Source of the DNA: Candidatus Wildermuthbacteria bacterium
GTDB taxonomy: Bacteria > Patescibacteriota > Minisyncoccia > Minisyncoccales > UBA10102
Reading direction: 5' to 3'
Length of the DNA: 15,847 nucleotides
NCBI GenBank assembly: GCA_016177065.1
Contig: JACOVZ010000055.1
Span: 1-15,847, forward strand
Both the position numbers and the translations under genes were made by a program. This document shows, piece after piece, positions 7,194 through 13,485 of this stretch; position 1 is the first letter of the stretch, and the number at the start of each line of letters is the position of its first letter. The notes beneath the pieces were generated by a model. The model made no database searches, had not been told where the DNA came from, and worked only from the letters and a program-made list of their open reading frames with translations.

Positions 7194-8831
7194 ATGATTG
7201 CACGCATTCTTAATTTGCAGTCAAAGACTGTTGCTTTCGGAGCGTTCCTGCTTGCGGGATCTGCCTTGTTCAGCAGTGTTCTGGGGCTATTCAGAGACAG
7301 GCTCTTAGCTTCCCAGTTTGGCGCAGGGCCAGATCTTGACATGTATTTTGCCGCATTCCGCATTCCGGATTTCCTGTACGGGATTCTCATTATGGGGGGA
7401 TTGAGCGCGGCGTTTCTTCCGGTATTCTCTGAATATTTCCAGAAAGATGAAAAGGCCGCCTGGAAATTTGCAGGGCAAATGCTGAATTGCATTGTGCTTG
7501 CTCTTGGAATAATTGCGGTGCTTCTTTTTTTTGCGATTCCCTTTTTAATTCCTTTGGTGGTTCCAGGATTTTCTCCTGAGAATCAGGCTTTTACAGCTTC
7601 TCTGGCGCGGATTATGCTGCTGAGCCCGGTGCTGTTTGGCATTTCAGCTTTGCTGTCTTCCTTGCTGCAGTACTTTAACAGGTTCCTTGCCTACGCTTTA
7701 GCTCCCATACTGTACAATGTTGGGATTATTTTGGGAATTCTTTTTCTTGTTCCGCGTTTTGGCTTGCCAGGGCTTGCTTTTGGCGTAGTGGGAGGAGCTT
7801 TGCTCCATATGTCTATTCAGGTTGCGCCTGCTTTTTCTTCAGGATTCCGTTTCTCCTCTTTTTCGTTCTCTGAAAGCAAGGGGATTATGAAGGTGTTTGC
7901 TCTCGCGCTTCCAAGAACTTTCGGGGCAGGAGCAGCGTATTTAAATCCTGTGGTTATGACCGCATTGGCTTCTACTTTAACAGCAGGAAGCATTGCGGTG
8001 TTTTCTTTTGCAAACAATCTTCAGGCAATTCCCGTGGGAGTCATTGGAATTTCTTTTTCTCTTGCGGTGTTCCCGCATCTCTCTCGGGCATTCTCGGGGG
8101 AGCGCATTGAAGAGTTCAGAACTGCGTTCTCTTCGGCCTTGCGTCAGATTGTGTTTCTCGCGCTTCCGTTCTCCGCGCTTCTGTTCCTTTTGAGATCCCA
8201 GATAGTGCGTCTTGTTTTGGGAAGCGGAAAATTCGGCTGGGAAGATACGCGCCTTACCTCAGCCGCTCTCGGAATTTTTGCGGTTGGGATTTTGTTCCAG
8301 GCCCTGATTCCCTTTTTTATGAGAACCTTTTTTTCTCTGCACAATACCAAGATTCCGGCTTTGAGCAGCGCGCTTGCTCTTTTGATCAATGCGTCTTTTG
8401 CGTTTCTGTTTCTCCATGCCCTGCAGAATGTGAATTGGTTCGGGAGTTTTCTCCGTTCCTCGCTTCGCATTGAAGATATCGCGCCTGGAGCTATTATCGC
8501 CCTTCCTTTGGCTCTGGCGCTTGGCGGCATTCTGCAGTGCGTGTTTTTGGCCCTGGCATTGCAAAATCGCTCCATAGTGTTTTCCAAAGAGATCTGGACG
8601 GCGTTTCTGAAGATCGTACTTTCTTCTTTTGCCCTTGGGATTGGAACGTATCTTGCGCTTAGGATATTTGGAACAGTCTTTCCTCTAAAGACGTTCGCCG
8701 AGGTGTTCTGGCAAACTGTTTTTGCCGTAATAACCGGAGGGCTGGCGTTTTTCACCGTTGCGAGAATGCTCCATTGCAAAGAGCTTGGAGAATTCGCGCA
8801 TTCATTTAAGAAGCAATTCTATGGGGAATAA
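7194..8831 (+). CDS. murJ: Lipid II flippase MurJ
   Basis: MurJ (MviN) of the MOP exporter superfamily flips the peptidoglycan precursor lipid II across the inner membrane. The 545-residue protein is hydrophobic throughout, with spacing that fits about 14 membrane helices. The N-terminal family signature is present: a V-L-G-L-x-R-D-R-L-L-A motif, then an A-F-R-I-P-D-F-L-Y segment and P-V-F-S-E-Y. Later there are the Q-A-I-P-V-G-V and S-L-A-V-F-P-x-L-S-R motifs. The start at 7194 sits 6 nt after the -10 box and at the start of homology. ATG 7179 is possible, but it precedes the predicted transcription start and overlaps the -10 box. The gene overlaps lepA by 11 nt. Confidence 0.93.
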   Translation: MIARILNLQSKTVAFGAFLLAGSALFSSVLGLFRDRLLASQFGAGPDLDMYFAAFRIPDFLYGILIMGGLSAAFLPVFSEYFQKDEKAAWKFAGQMLNCIVLALGIIAVLLFFAIPFLIPLVVPGFSPENQAFTASLARIMLLSPVLFGISALLSSLLQYFNRFLAYALAPILYNVGIILGILFLVPRFGLPGLAFGVVGGALLHMSIQVAPAFSSGFRFSSFSFSESKGIMKVFALALPRTFGAGAAYLNPVVMTALASTLTAGSIAVFSFANNLQAIPVGVIGISFSLAVFPHLSRAFSGERIEEFRTAFSSALRQIVFLALPFSALLFLLRSQIVRLVLGSGKFGWEDTRLTSAALGIFAVGILFQALIPFFMRTFFSLHNTKIPALSSALALLINASFAFLFLHALQNVNWFGSFLRSSLRIEDIAPGAIIALPLALALGGILQCVFLALALQNRSIVFSKEIWTAFLKIVLSSFALGIGTYLALRIFGTVFPLKTFAEVFWQTVFAVITGGLAFFTVARMLHCKELGEFAHSFKKQFYGE

Positions 8832-10620
8832 TATACGGAATTTTTGTATCATTAGTCATGTGGACCATGGCAAATCAACTTTGGCCGATAGGTTTTTGGA
8901 ATTGACCGGAACAGTTGAGAAACGAAAGATGCGCGAGCAGTTTTTAGATCAAATGGATCTTGAGCGCGAAAAGGGAATTACCATTAAAATGCAGCCCGTA
9001 AGGATGCTGTGGCATCCTGGAGGTCCTGAACGAAGCGAAGGACGGGAAATCGTCTTGAACCTTATTGACACCCCGGGCCACGCTGACTTTTCATATGAGG
9101 TTTCGCGGTCTCTGGCCGCGGTTGAAGGGGCAGTGCTTCTGGTTGACGCGACCAAGGGAGTGCAGGCCCAGACTCTTGCCCACTTAAGTCATGCTAAGAA
9201 TCAGGGTCTCTTTATCATTCCTTGCATAAACAAGATTGATTCTCCTTTAGCAAGAATTGAAGAGACTGCGAGAGAAATTGAAAAGCTTCTCTCTGTGGAC
9301 TCGCGAGATATTTTCCGTATTTCTGCAAAAGAGGGGACTGGGGTTAAAGAATTGCTTGATGCCATCATACAAAAGGTTCCTTCTCCAAAAGGAGAAGAAG
9401 CAAAGCCTTTCCGGGCTGTCATATTTGATTCAAGGTTTGACGCTTTTAAGGGCATTGTTGCCTTTGTGAGGGTTGTAGACGGAACGCTTTTGCCCAATGA
9501 AAGGTTCACGCTCCTTGGGACCCAAGCTGAGGGGGTGGTGAAAGAGGTCGGGTATTTTTCTCCCAAAGAGGTTTCTCAGAGTACTTTGCATTCAGGAGAA
9601 ATCGGGTACGTTGCAACCGGCATTAAGGAGCCTGAGAAGGTGAGGATAGGAGATACGATTGCAAAGTCAAAAAACCTGGAAGCTTTGCCAGGATTCCAGA
9701 TTCCAAAACCCGTGGTGTTCGTAAGCTTGTATCCCCAAGACCCCAATGAGTTTGACGCTTTAAAGGACGCTCTTTCAAAATTGAAACTGAGCGATCCTTC
9801 ATTCACCTATGACGTGGAAGCGAAAGAGGCATTGGGCAGGGGTTTCAGATGCGGATTTCTCGGAGTTCTGCATTCTGAAATCATCACAGAACGCATCCAG
9901 AGGGAATACAAGATAGAAATGGTGGTTTCTAGGCCTTCGGTTGAGTTTTCCATTCTTTCAAATAAAGGGGAAATTCTTTCCGTGAAAACTCCTTCTGACT
10001 GGCCCTCTCCCAATGTCATACAATCCATGGAAGAGCCCTGGGCCCAGGTTGAAGTGATTGTCCCGGGGAATTTCCTTTCCCAGGTTCTCCAGTTTCTGAG
10101 AGGATATGAAGGAAACCAGCTTGGAGTGGACGATCTGGGAGAAGAGAAGTTTTTGATACGCAATGAAATGCCCTTGCGAGAGCTCATTGGAGATTTCCAT
10201 GACAAGTTAAAAAGCGTGACGCAGGGCATGGCGTCCATGGACTACCAGATCGGAAGCATGAGAAAGGCCAACCTGGTAAAGCTTGAGTTCCGCATTGCAG
10301 GAGAAACCGAAGAAGCGCTTTCCATGGTGGTTCCTGATTCCAGGGCGTATCAGGAAGGAAAGAAAGTGGTGGAAAAGCTCAAGGAGGTTCTTCCTCCCCA
10401 GCTGTTTGAGGTGGCTCTCCAGGCAGTTGTGGGAAGCAAGGTTCTCGCAAGGGAAACTATCAACGCAAGGAGAAGAGATGTGACAGCCCCCTTATACGGC
10501 GGAGACTACACAAGAAAGAAGAAATTGCTTGAGATTCAGAAAAAAGGCAAAAAAGAGCTCAAAGAAAAAGGCAGGGTTACCATTCCTACCCACGTATTCC
10601 TGGATGTTTTCAGAACCTAA
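8821..10620 (+). CDS. lepA: Elongation factor 4 (LepA)
   Basis: LepA/EF4 is a ribosome-associated translational GTPase linked to back-translocation and ribosome assembly. Its 599 residues match the family length. GTPase motifs are G1 HVDHGKST (13-20), G3 DTPGH (83-87), G4 NKID (137-140) and a G5 SAKEG. The LepA-specific C-terminal domain is clear, with a YGGD motif, a Lys-rich R-K-K-K-L-L-E segment and an I-P-T-H-V-F end. A small extra loop, GGPERSEGR, lies between the switch region and G3. It is encoded by a palindrome-like segment at 9023-9043. The start at 8821 gives the canonical short N terminus; ATG 8758 would lie deep in murJ. The 11-nt overlap with murJ and the lack of a ribosome binding site suggest coupled translation. 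Confidence 0.95.
   Translation: MGNNIRNFCIISHVDHGKSTLADRFLELTGTVEKRKMREQFLDQMDLEREKGITIKMQPVRMLWHPGGPERSEGREIVLNLIDTPGHADFSYEVSRSLAAVEGAVLLVDATKGVQAQTLAHLSHAKNQGLFIIPCINKIDSPLARIEETAREIEKLLSVDSRDIFRISAKEGTGVKELLDAIIQKVPSPKGEEAKPFRAVIFDSRFDAFKGIVAFVRVVDGTLLPNERFTLLGTQAEGVVKEVGYFSPKEVSQSTLHSGEIGYVATGIKEPEKVRIGDTIAKSKNLEALPGFQIPKPVVFVSLYPQDPNEFDALKDALSKLKLSDPSFTYDVEAKEALGRGFRCGFLGVLHSEIITERIQREYKIEMVVSRPSVEFSILSNKGEILSVKTPSDWPSPNVIQSMEEPWAQVEVIVPGNFLSQVLQFLRGYEGNQLGVDDLGEEKFLIRNEMPLRELIGDFHDKLKSVTQGMASMDYQIGSMRKANLVKLEFRIAGETEEALSMVVPDSRAYQEGKKVVEKLKEVLPPQLFEVALQAVVGSKVLARETINARRRDVTAPLYGGDYTRKKKLLEIQKKGKKELKEKGRVTIPTHVFLDVFRT
9023..9043 (+). repeat. Short palindromic insert in lepA
   Basis: GTCCT (9023-9027) and AGGAC (9039-9043) flank an 11-nt centre, GAACGAAGCGA. 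The segment is read in frame as PERSEG within a surface loop of LepA. The form resembles small CCTGA-type palindromic repeats known from several bacterial genomes. Only one copy is visible here, so membership of a repeat family is inferred. Confidence 0.4.
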
Positions 10621-10628
10621 ACTATGGC

Positions 10629-10676
10629 TATATACGGCTATATATGATTATATATATACGGCTATATATGATTATA
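10629..10676. repeat. Two perfect tandem copies of a 24-bp AT-rich unit
   Basis: The 24-bp unit at 10629-10652 is repeated exactly at 10653-10676. Each unit contains ACGGC and GATTATA within alternating TA. A degenerate partial copy (CTATGGCTATA) precedes it from 10622. The array lies 8 nt after the lepA stop and overlaps the end of the possible minus-strand peptide gene. It is prone to copy-number slippage and could form cruciforms. Confidence 0.85.
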
Positions 10677-10764
10677 ATAATGGAGCAAGAAGAAAGCCCA
10701 TGGTGCTCAATGCTATCATCAGCACCAGTATAGTCCAGATTATCCGCACAACTTTCTTATTCAT
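10672..10764 (-). CDS. Possible 30-residue membrane peptide
   Basis: A short minus-strand reading frame encodes 30 residues starting MNKKVVRIIW. A single hydrophobic helix (about 8-30) ends in GFLLAPLL. The basic N terminus followed by one helix fits a one-pass membrane microprotein with its N terminus inside. A weak AGGA lies 2 nt before the ATG. Its stop codon falls in the second 24-bp repeat. It faces the FtsB-like gene, with the starts 6 nt apart. No family is recognised. Short frames occur by chance, but the ordered basic-then-hydrophobic pattern argues for a real product. Confidence 0.42.
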   Translation of the reverse strand: MNKKVVRIIWTILVLMIALSTMGFLLAPLL

Positions 10765-10770
10765 AATCCT

Positions 10771-11172
10771 ATGATATCAAATATCGCGTATTCGCGCAAA
10801 AAGAAGCATGCCTCATTCCAAAACTTCATTCTCCTTGGCGTATTCCTTGTGATTTTTCTTGGAGTGGTGGGAGCGCTTTTTATGCAGAATGTGCGCATTT
10901 ACCAGAAACGGTCAGAGCTTCAGCAGAGAGAGAATGATCTGCGTCTGCAGATTGAACAGCTCCAAAATCAAAAGGCGGCATTGCAGTCTGCCATTACAGA
11001 GAATCAGACTCAAGACTATCAAGAAAAGGTTTTGCGGGAGCAAGGACTGTACAAGAAGCCCGGAGAGGAGGTAGTGACGGTTCTGCCTCCAAAGGATAAT
11101 GGGGTATCCTTGCAAAAAGAAACACAGCAGAAGATTTGGTGGGATCCTAGGACGTGGTTCAAAGGCAATTAG
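10771..11172 (+). CDS. FtsB/DivIC-like septum formation initiator
   Basis: A small bitopic division protein of the FtsB/DivIC family, which joins FtsL and FtsQ/DivIB in the divisome at the inner membrane. Its 133 residues comprise a basic cytoplasmic N terminus (1-17), one membrane helix (about 19-39) and a coiled coil rich in Glu, Gln and Leu (about 42-82). The family's conserved tail follows: E-K-V-L-R-E-Q-G-L-Y-K-K-P-G-E, then V-V-T-V-L-P-P. Whether it is FtsB or DivIC cannot be decided. No ribosome binding site precedes the ATG. The stop codon sits in the loop of a perfect 9-bp hairpin (11160-11181). Confidence 0.88.
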   Translation: MISNIAYSRKKKHASFQNFILLGVFLVIFLGVVGALFMQNVRIYQKRSELQQRENDLRLQIEQLQNQKAALQSAITENQTQDYQEKVLREQGLYKKPGEEVVTVLPPKDNGVSLQKETQQKIWWDPRTWFKGN

Positions 11173-11181
11173 TTGCCTTTG
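11160..11181 (+). repeat. 9-bp hairpin around the FtsB-like stop codon
   Basis: CAAAGGCAA (11160-11168) pairs perfectly with TTGCCTTTG (11173-11181) across a 4-nt loop, TTAG. The TAG stop (11170-11172) occupies the loop. No T-run follows, so it is not a standard terminator. It could protect the mRNA 3' end or mark an imperfect termination site. Confidence 0.6.
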
Positions 11182-11183
11182 AA

Positions 11184-11224
11184 GGGTATTTTAGAAAATC
11201 TGTGATTTTCGTTAAGAAATACCC
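11184..11224. repeat. Nested inverted repeat before the tRNA cluster
   Basis: The outer arms GGGTATTT (11184-11191) and AAATACCC (11217-11224) enclose an inner perfect hairpin, GAAAATC-TGT-GATTTTC (11194-11210). The structure lies 22 nt before the first tRNA. It may be an RNA processing or pausing element, or the scar of a small palindromic repeat. No function is assigned. Confidence 0.6.
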
Positions 11225-11246
11225 CGGTACATTTAAGAATTGAATC

Positions 11247-11317
11247 GCGAGAATAGCACAATGGCAGTGCGCTTGCTTCCCAAGCAAGTTATGGGGGTTC
11301 GATTCCCCTTTCTCGCT
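11247..11317 (+). tRNA. tRNA-Gly(CCC)
   Basis: A complete 71-nt cloverleaf: acceptor GCGAGAA/TTCTCGC, D-stem GCAC/GTGC with GG in the loop, anticodon stem CTTGC/GCAAG with loop TTCCCAA, and T-loop TTCGATT. The anticodon CCC reads the glycine codon GGG. U73 and the G1-C72, C2-G71 pairs fit bacterial glycine identity. CAA rather than CCA follows, so CCA must be added after transcription. Confidence 0.93.
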
Positions 11318-11327
11318 CAAGTGCAGT

Positions 11328-11401
11328 GCCGATGTAGCTTAGTGGCAAAGCAATGGTTTCGTAAACCATAGACGGCAGTTCGATTCTGCCCATCGGCTCC
11401 A
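11328..11401 (+). tRNA. tRNA-Thr(CGT)
   Basis: A complete cloverleaf with acceptor GCCGATG/CATCGGC, D-stem GCTT/AAGC, anticodon stem ATGGT/ACCAT with loop TTCGTAA, and T-stem GGCAG/CTGCC. The anticodon CGT reads the threonine codon ACG. CCA is encoded (11399-11401). It begins 10 nt after tRNA-Gly and is probably co-transcribed with it. Confidence 0.93.
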
Positions 11402-11405
11402 AGTA

Positions 11406-11434
11406 TTGACATCTTATATTGCTCTTGGTATACC
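11406..11434 (+). promoter_or_regulatory. Promoter inside the tRNA cluster
   Basis: TTGACA (11406-11411), a 17-nt spacer and TATACC (11429-11434), with TG at 11426-11427 forming an extended -10. It starts 5 nt after tRNA-Thr, and the predicted transcription start (about 11441) is 15 nt before the next tRNA-like gene. This would give the two unusual tRNAs their own promoter. Confidence 0.65.
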
Positions 11435-11455
11435 TAACCTCGGTTGTTTACACGG

Positions 11456-11529
11456 GCGGATGTGGCGCAAAAGAAGCGCATCGGCTGCCCAGCCGGGGGT
11501 TGTAGGTTCAAATCCTATCATCCGCCCCA
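11456..11529 (+). tRNA. Unusual tRNA gene, possibly Gly(GCC)
   Basis: A tRNA-shaped gene with acceptor GCGGATG/CATCCGC (7 bp), D-stem GCGC/GCGC, T-stem GTAGG/CCTAT with loop TTCAAAT, C73 and encoded CCA (11527-11529). Two features are abnormal. The D-loop AAAAGAA lacks the conserved GG pair. The best anticodon stem (TCGGC/GCCGG) leaves only a 6-nt loop, TGCCCA. If T is position 33 the anticodon is GCC (glycine), but C73 does not fit glycine identity. A G at 11455 could pair with C73, as in tRNA-His. The body resembles proline or tryptophan tRNAs in places. It could be a functional divergent tRNA or a decaying copy. That it is a tRNA or tRNA-like gene is fairly sure; its identity is not. Confidence 0.65.
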
Positions 11530-11534
11530 TCGTC

Positions 11535-11612
11535 CCCGTGGGTAGCTTAACGGTAGAGCAAGCGAGCTGAATACTCGCTGGTTGGTGGTTCGAGTCCATC
11601 CTCATGGGGCCA
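11535..11612 (+). tRNA. Unusual tRNA gene with anticodon GAA (Phe)
   Basis: A cloverleaf with D-stem GCTT/GAGC, a D-loop with GG, T-stem GGTGG/CCATC with loop TTCGAGT, G73 and encoded CCA (11610-11612). The anticodon loop CTGAATA gives anticodon GAA, which reads phenylalanine codons. Oddities are an acceptor stem that pairs over 8 bp (CCCGTGGG with CTCATGGG), a first pair C-G, U at position 37, and G73 instead of the usual A73 of tRNA-Phe. The body resembles tRNA-Asn. It starts 5 nt after the preceding tRNA-like gene and is followed by a terminator. Assignment to Phe rests on the anticodon alone. Confidence 0.7.
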
Positions 11613-11622
11613 AGAATATTTC

Positions 11623-11652
11623 AAAGAGGTTCTCTGAGAGGACCTCTTTTTT
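11623..11652 (+). terminator. Strong intrinsic terminator of the tRNA cluster
   Basis: AAAGAGGTTCTC (11623-11634) pairs with GAGGACCTCTTT (11638-11649) over 12 bp, with one T-G pair and a TGA loop. Six T (11647-11652) end the signal. It separates the tRNA genes from the prfB promoter 3 nt further on. Confidence 0.92.
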
Positions 11653-11654
11653 CT

Positions 11655-11682
11655 TTGCATTTTTTCTTTTTCAGGATACAAT
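11655..11682 (+). promoter_or_regulatory. Promoter of prfB-ftsE-ftsX
   Basis: TTGCAT (11655-11660), a 16-nt spacer and TACAAT (11677-11682). The predicted start, about 11689, lies only about 4 nt before the prfB ATG at 11693. This is another near-leaderless arrangement. Confidence 0.65.
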
Positions 11683-11692
11683 ATATGTGAGT

Positions 11693-12797
11693 ATGGAGAA
11701 TATTGAAGAAACAATTAAAAATCTCCAGAAGTCGCTCCTCTCCTTGGAGGGGCGTCTTTGACCTTGCTGGAAACAAGAAGCGCGTCCAAGAAATTGAGGC
11801 ATCCTTGCAGGATCCGGGATTCTGGGATAATCCTGAGAAAGCGGCTGCGCAGACAAAAGAGCTTGCCAGATTAAAGGAGCTTGCGCAAGGGTTGGAGGTA
11901 TTGAAAGAGGAACTGACTGATATTACGGAGATTGTGGAGATTTCATCAAAAGATGAAAATTCTGTTTCTCAGATTTCAAAGCAGCTTGCAGGCTTGGAGG
12001 CCAAGATCAGAAAAGAAGAGTTCAAGACGTTTCTTTCTGGAAAGTATGACGGGGGAAACGCAATTCTCACCATTACGGCAGGGGCAGGAGGCCAGGATTC
12101 CCAGGATTGGGCAACCATGATGCTCCGCATGTACCAGAGATTCTGCGAAAAGAAGGGATGGAAAACAACTATTATCCATCAGTCGTTTGGAGAGCCGGGA
12201 GGGCCGGAAGGGAGAATAGGGACAAAACAGGCGAGCATGGAAGTGATAGGCCCTTTTGCATACGGCTTCCTTAAAAAAGAGCAGGGAGTGCATAGGTTAG
12301 TGAGAATATCCCCGTTTTCGGCAAAGGCATTGAGGCACACGTCTTTTGCCGCACTGGAGGTTCTTCCTGAAATTAAGGCCAAAGAAGAACATATTGAAAT
12401 ACGCCCTGAAGATATAGAGGTGGAAACAACGCGTTCTTCGGGAGCCGGAGGGCAGAATGTGAACAAGAGAGAAACTGCAATCAGGATCGTGCACAAACCT
12501 ACGGGAATCGTTGTGGAATGCCAAACGCAGAGATCCCAGCAGCAGAACAGGGAAAGAGCGCTGGATGTTCTTGCTTCCAAACTGTATCAGCTCCAGGAAG
12601 CAGAAAAGAAAGAAGAACTGGGAAGATTAAAGGGCAAGGCTGTGTCTATTGAGTGGGGGAGCCAGATACGATCCTATGTTCTGCATCCCTATCACATGGT
12701 GAAAGACCACCGCACGGGCAGAGAGACTTCGCAGACCGAGGCGGTGCTTGACGGAGCACTGGACGAATTCATAGAAGCTGAAATTTCCCTGCTGTAA
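11693..12797 (+). CDS. prfB: Peptide chain release factor 2, programmed +1 frameshift
   Basis: RF2 ends translation at UGA and UAA. The gene is read in two frames. Codons 1-22 run from ATG 11693 to CTT 11756-11758, then an in-frame TGA (11759-11761) must be bypassed by a +1 shift. The protein continues from GAC at 11760 to the TAA at 12795-12797, giving 367 residues, as expected for RF2 (about 365). The SPF tripeptide that recognises UGA and the catalytic GGQ (in [12 protein letters not shown]) are both present. The N-terminal helical domain matches the family. Translation of the shifted frame from a TTG at 11703 is open, but that would bypass the control site. It lies 7 nt before ftsE, a neighbourhood common in bacteria. 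Confidence 0.96.
11746..11762 (+). promoter_or_regulatory. RF2 autoregulatory frameshift site
   Basis: The sequence GGAGGGG-CGT-CTT-TGA-C has all parts of the classical RF2 site: a Shine-Dalgarno-like AGGGG 3 nt before the CTT codon, then TGA followed by C. When RF2 is scarce, slow termination at TGA lets the ribosome slip +1 from CTT to TTT and make more RF2. It matches the E. coli arrangement closely. Confidence 0.95.
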
Positions 12798-12804
12798 TAT
12801 ATCC

Positions 12805-13485
12805 ATGATCCATTTTCAAAAGATAGGCAAAGCATACGGAACGGAAAACATTGTACTCAGGGATGTGTCTTTTGAAGTGGAAGAAGGGGAGTTTGTGTCT
12901 CTGGTCGGGAAATCAGGAGCCGGGAAGACAACCTTGCTTAGGCTTTTTCTGGCAGAAGAGTTTCCATCCCACGGATCAATACTGTTTCAGCAGAGAAATG
13001 TCCACGAGATCCCGGAATCCAAGCTCCATGAGCACAGGCGCAAGATAGGAGTAGTGTTCCAAGACTACAAGCTCCTGCCGTTCAAGACCGCAGAGGAGAA
13101 TATTTCCTATGTCATGGAAATTCTGGGAGCCAATGAGCAGGATATTGCCAGGGATGTTAAAGATGTGCTGGACATTGTGGGGCTTTCAGACAGGGCGCTG
13201 CATTTCCCCTATCAGCTTTCAGGAGGAGAGAAGCAGAGAGTTGCCATAGCCCGTGCTTTAATTCACAGGCCCCAGGTAATAGTTGCAGACGAGCCTACGG
13301 GAAACCTGGACCCTTACAACACCAAAGACATTATCCGGCTGCTTTTAAAGATCAATGAGCTTGGGACCACGACTATTCTTGCCACCCACAACAAAGAGGT
13401 TGTGAATCAAATTGAAAAGAGAGTCTTAACATTAGAAGGGGGAACAATCATTAGGGATCAGGAAAAAGGAAGATTCGTTATGTAA
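12805..13485 (+). CDS. ftsE: Cell division ATPase FtsE
   Basis: FtsE is the cytoplasmic ABC ATPase of the FtsEX complex, which controls peptidoglycan hydrolases at the division septum. The 226 residues show Walker A GKSGAGKT (35-42), a Q-loop in V-F-Q-D-Y-K-L-L, the signature LSGGEKQR (138-145), Walker B VIVADEP (158-164) and the switch His195 (THNKE). Length and the D-Y-K-L-L segment are typical of FtsE. It begins 7 nt after prfB, and its stop overlaps ftsX by 1 nt (TAATG), so it is presumably co-transcribed with both. Confidence 0.94.
   Translation: MIHFQKIGKAYGTENIVLRDVSFEVEEGEFVSLVGKSGAGKTTLLRLFLAEEFPSHGSILFQQRNVHEIPESKLHEHRRKIGVVFQDYKLLPFKTAEENISYVMEILGANEQDIARDVKDVLDIVGLSDRALHFPYQLSGGEKQRVAIARALIHRPQVIVADEPTGNLDPYNTKDIIRLLLKINELGTTTILATHNKEVVNQIEKRVLTLEGGTIIRDQEKGRFVM

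Noticed and set aside
8758..8820. Upstream ATG in the lepA frame
   Set aside because: It lies inside murJ and adds 21 residues absent from the LepA family. ATG 8821 gives the usual N terminus.
11414..11605. Minus-strand reading frame of 63 codons
   Set aside because: It runs antisense through the two unusual tRNA genes. Its translation is of the kind produced when tRNA genes are read backwards.
11703..11755. TTG start of prfB in the shifted frame
   Set aside because: The N-terminal zero-frame peptide from ATG 11693 plus the intact frameshift site explains the gene better.
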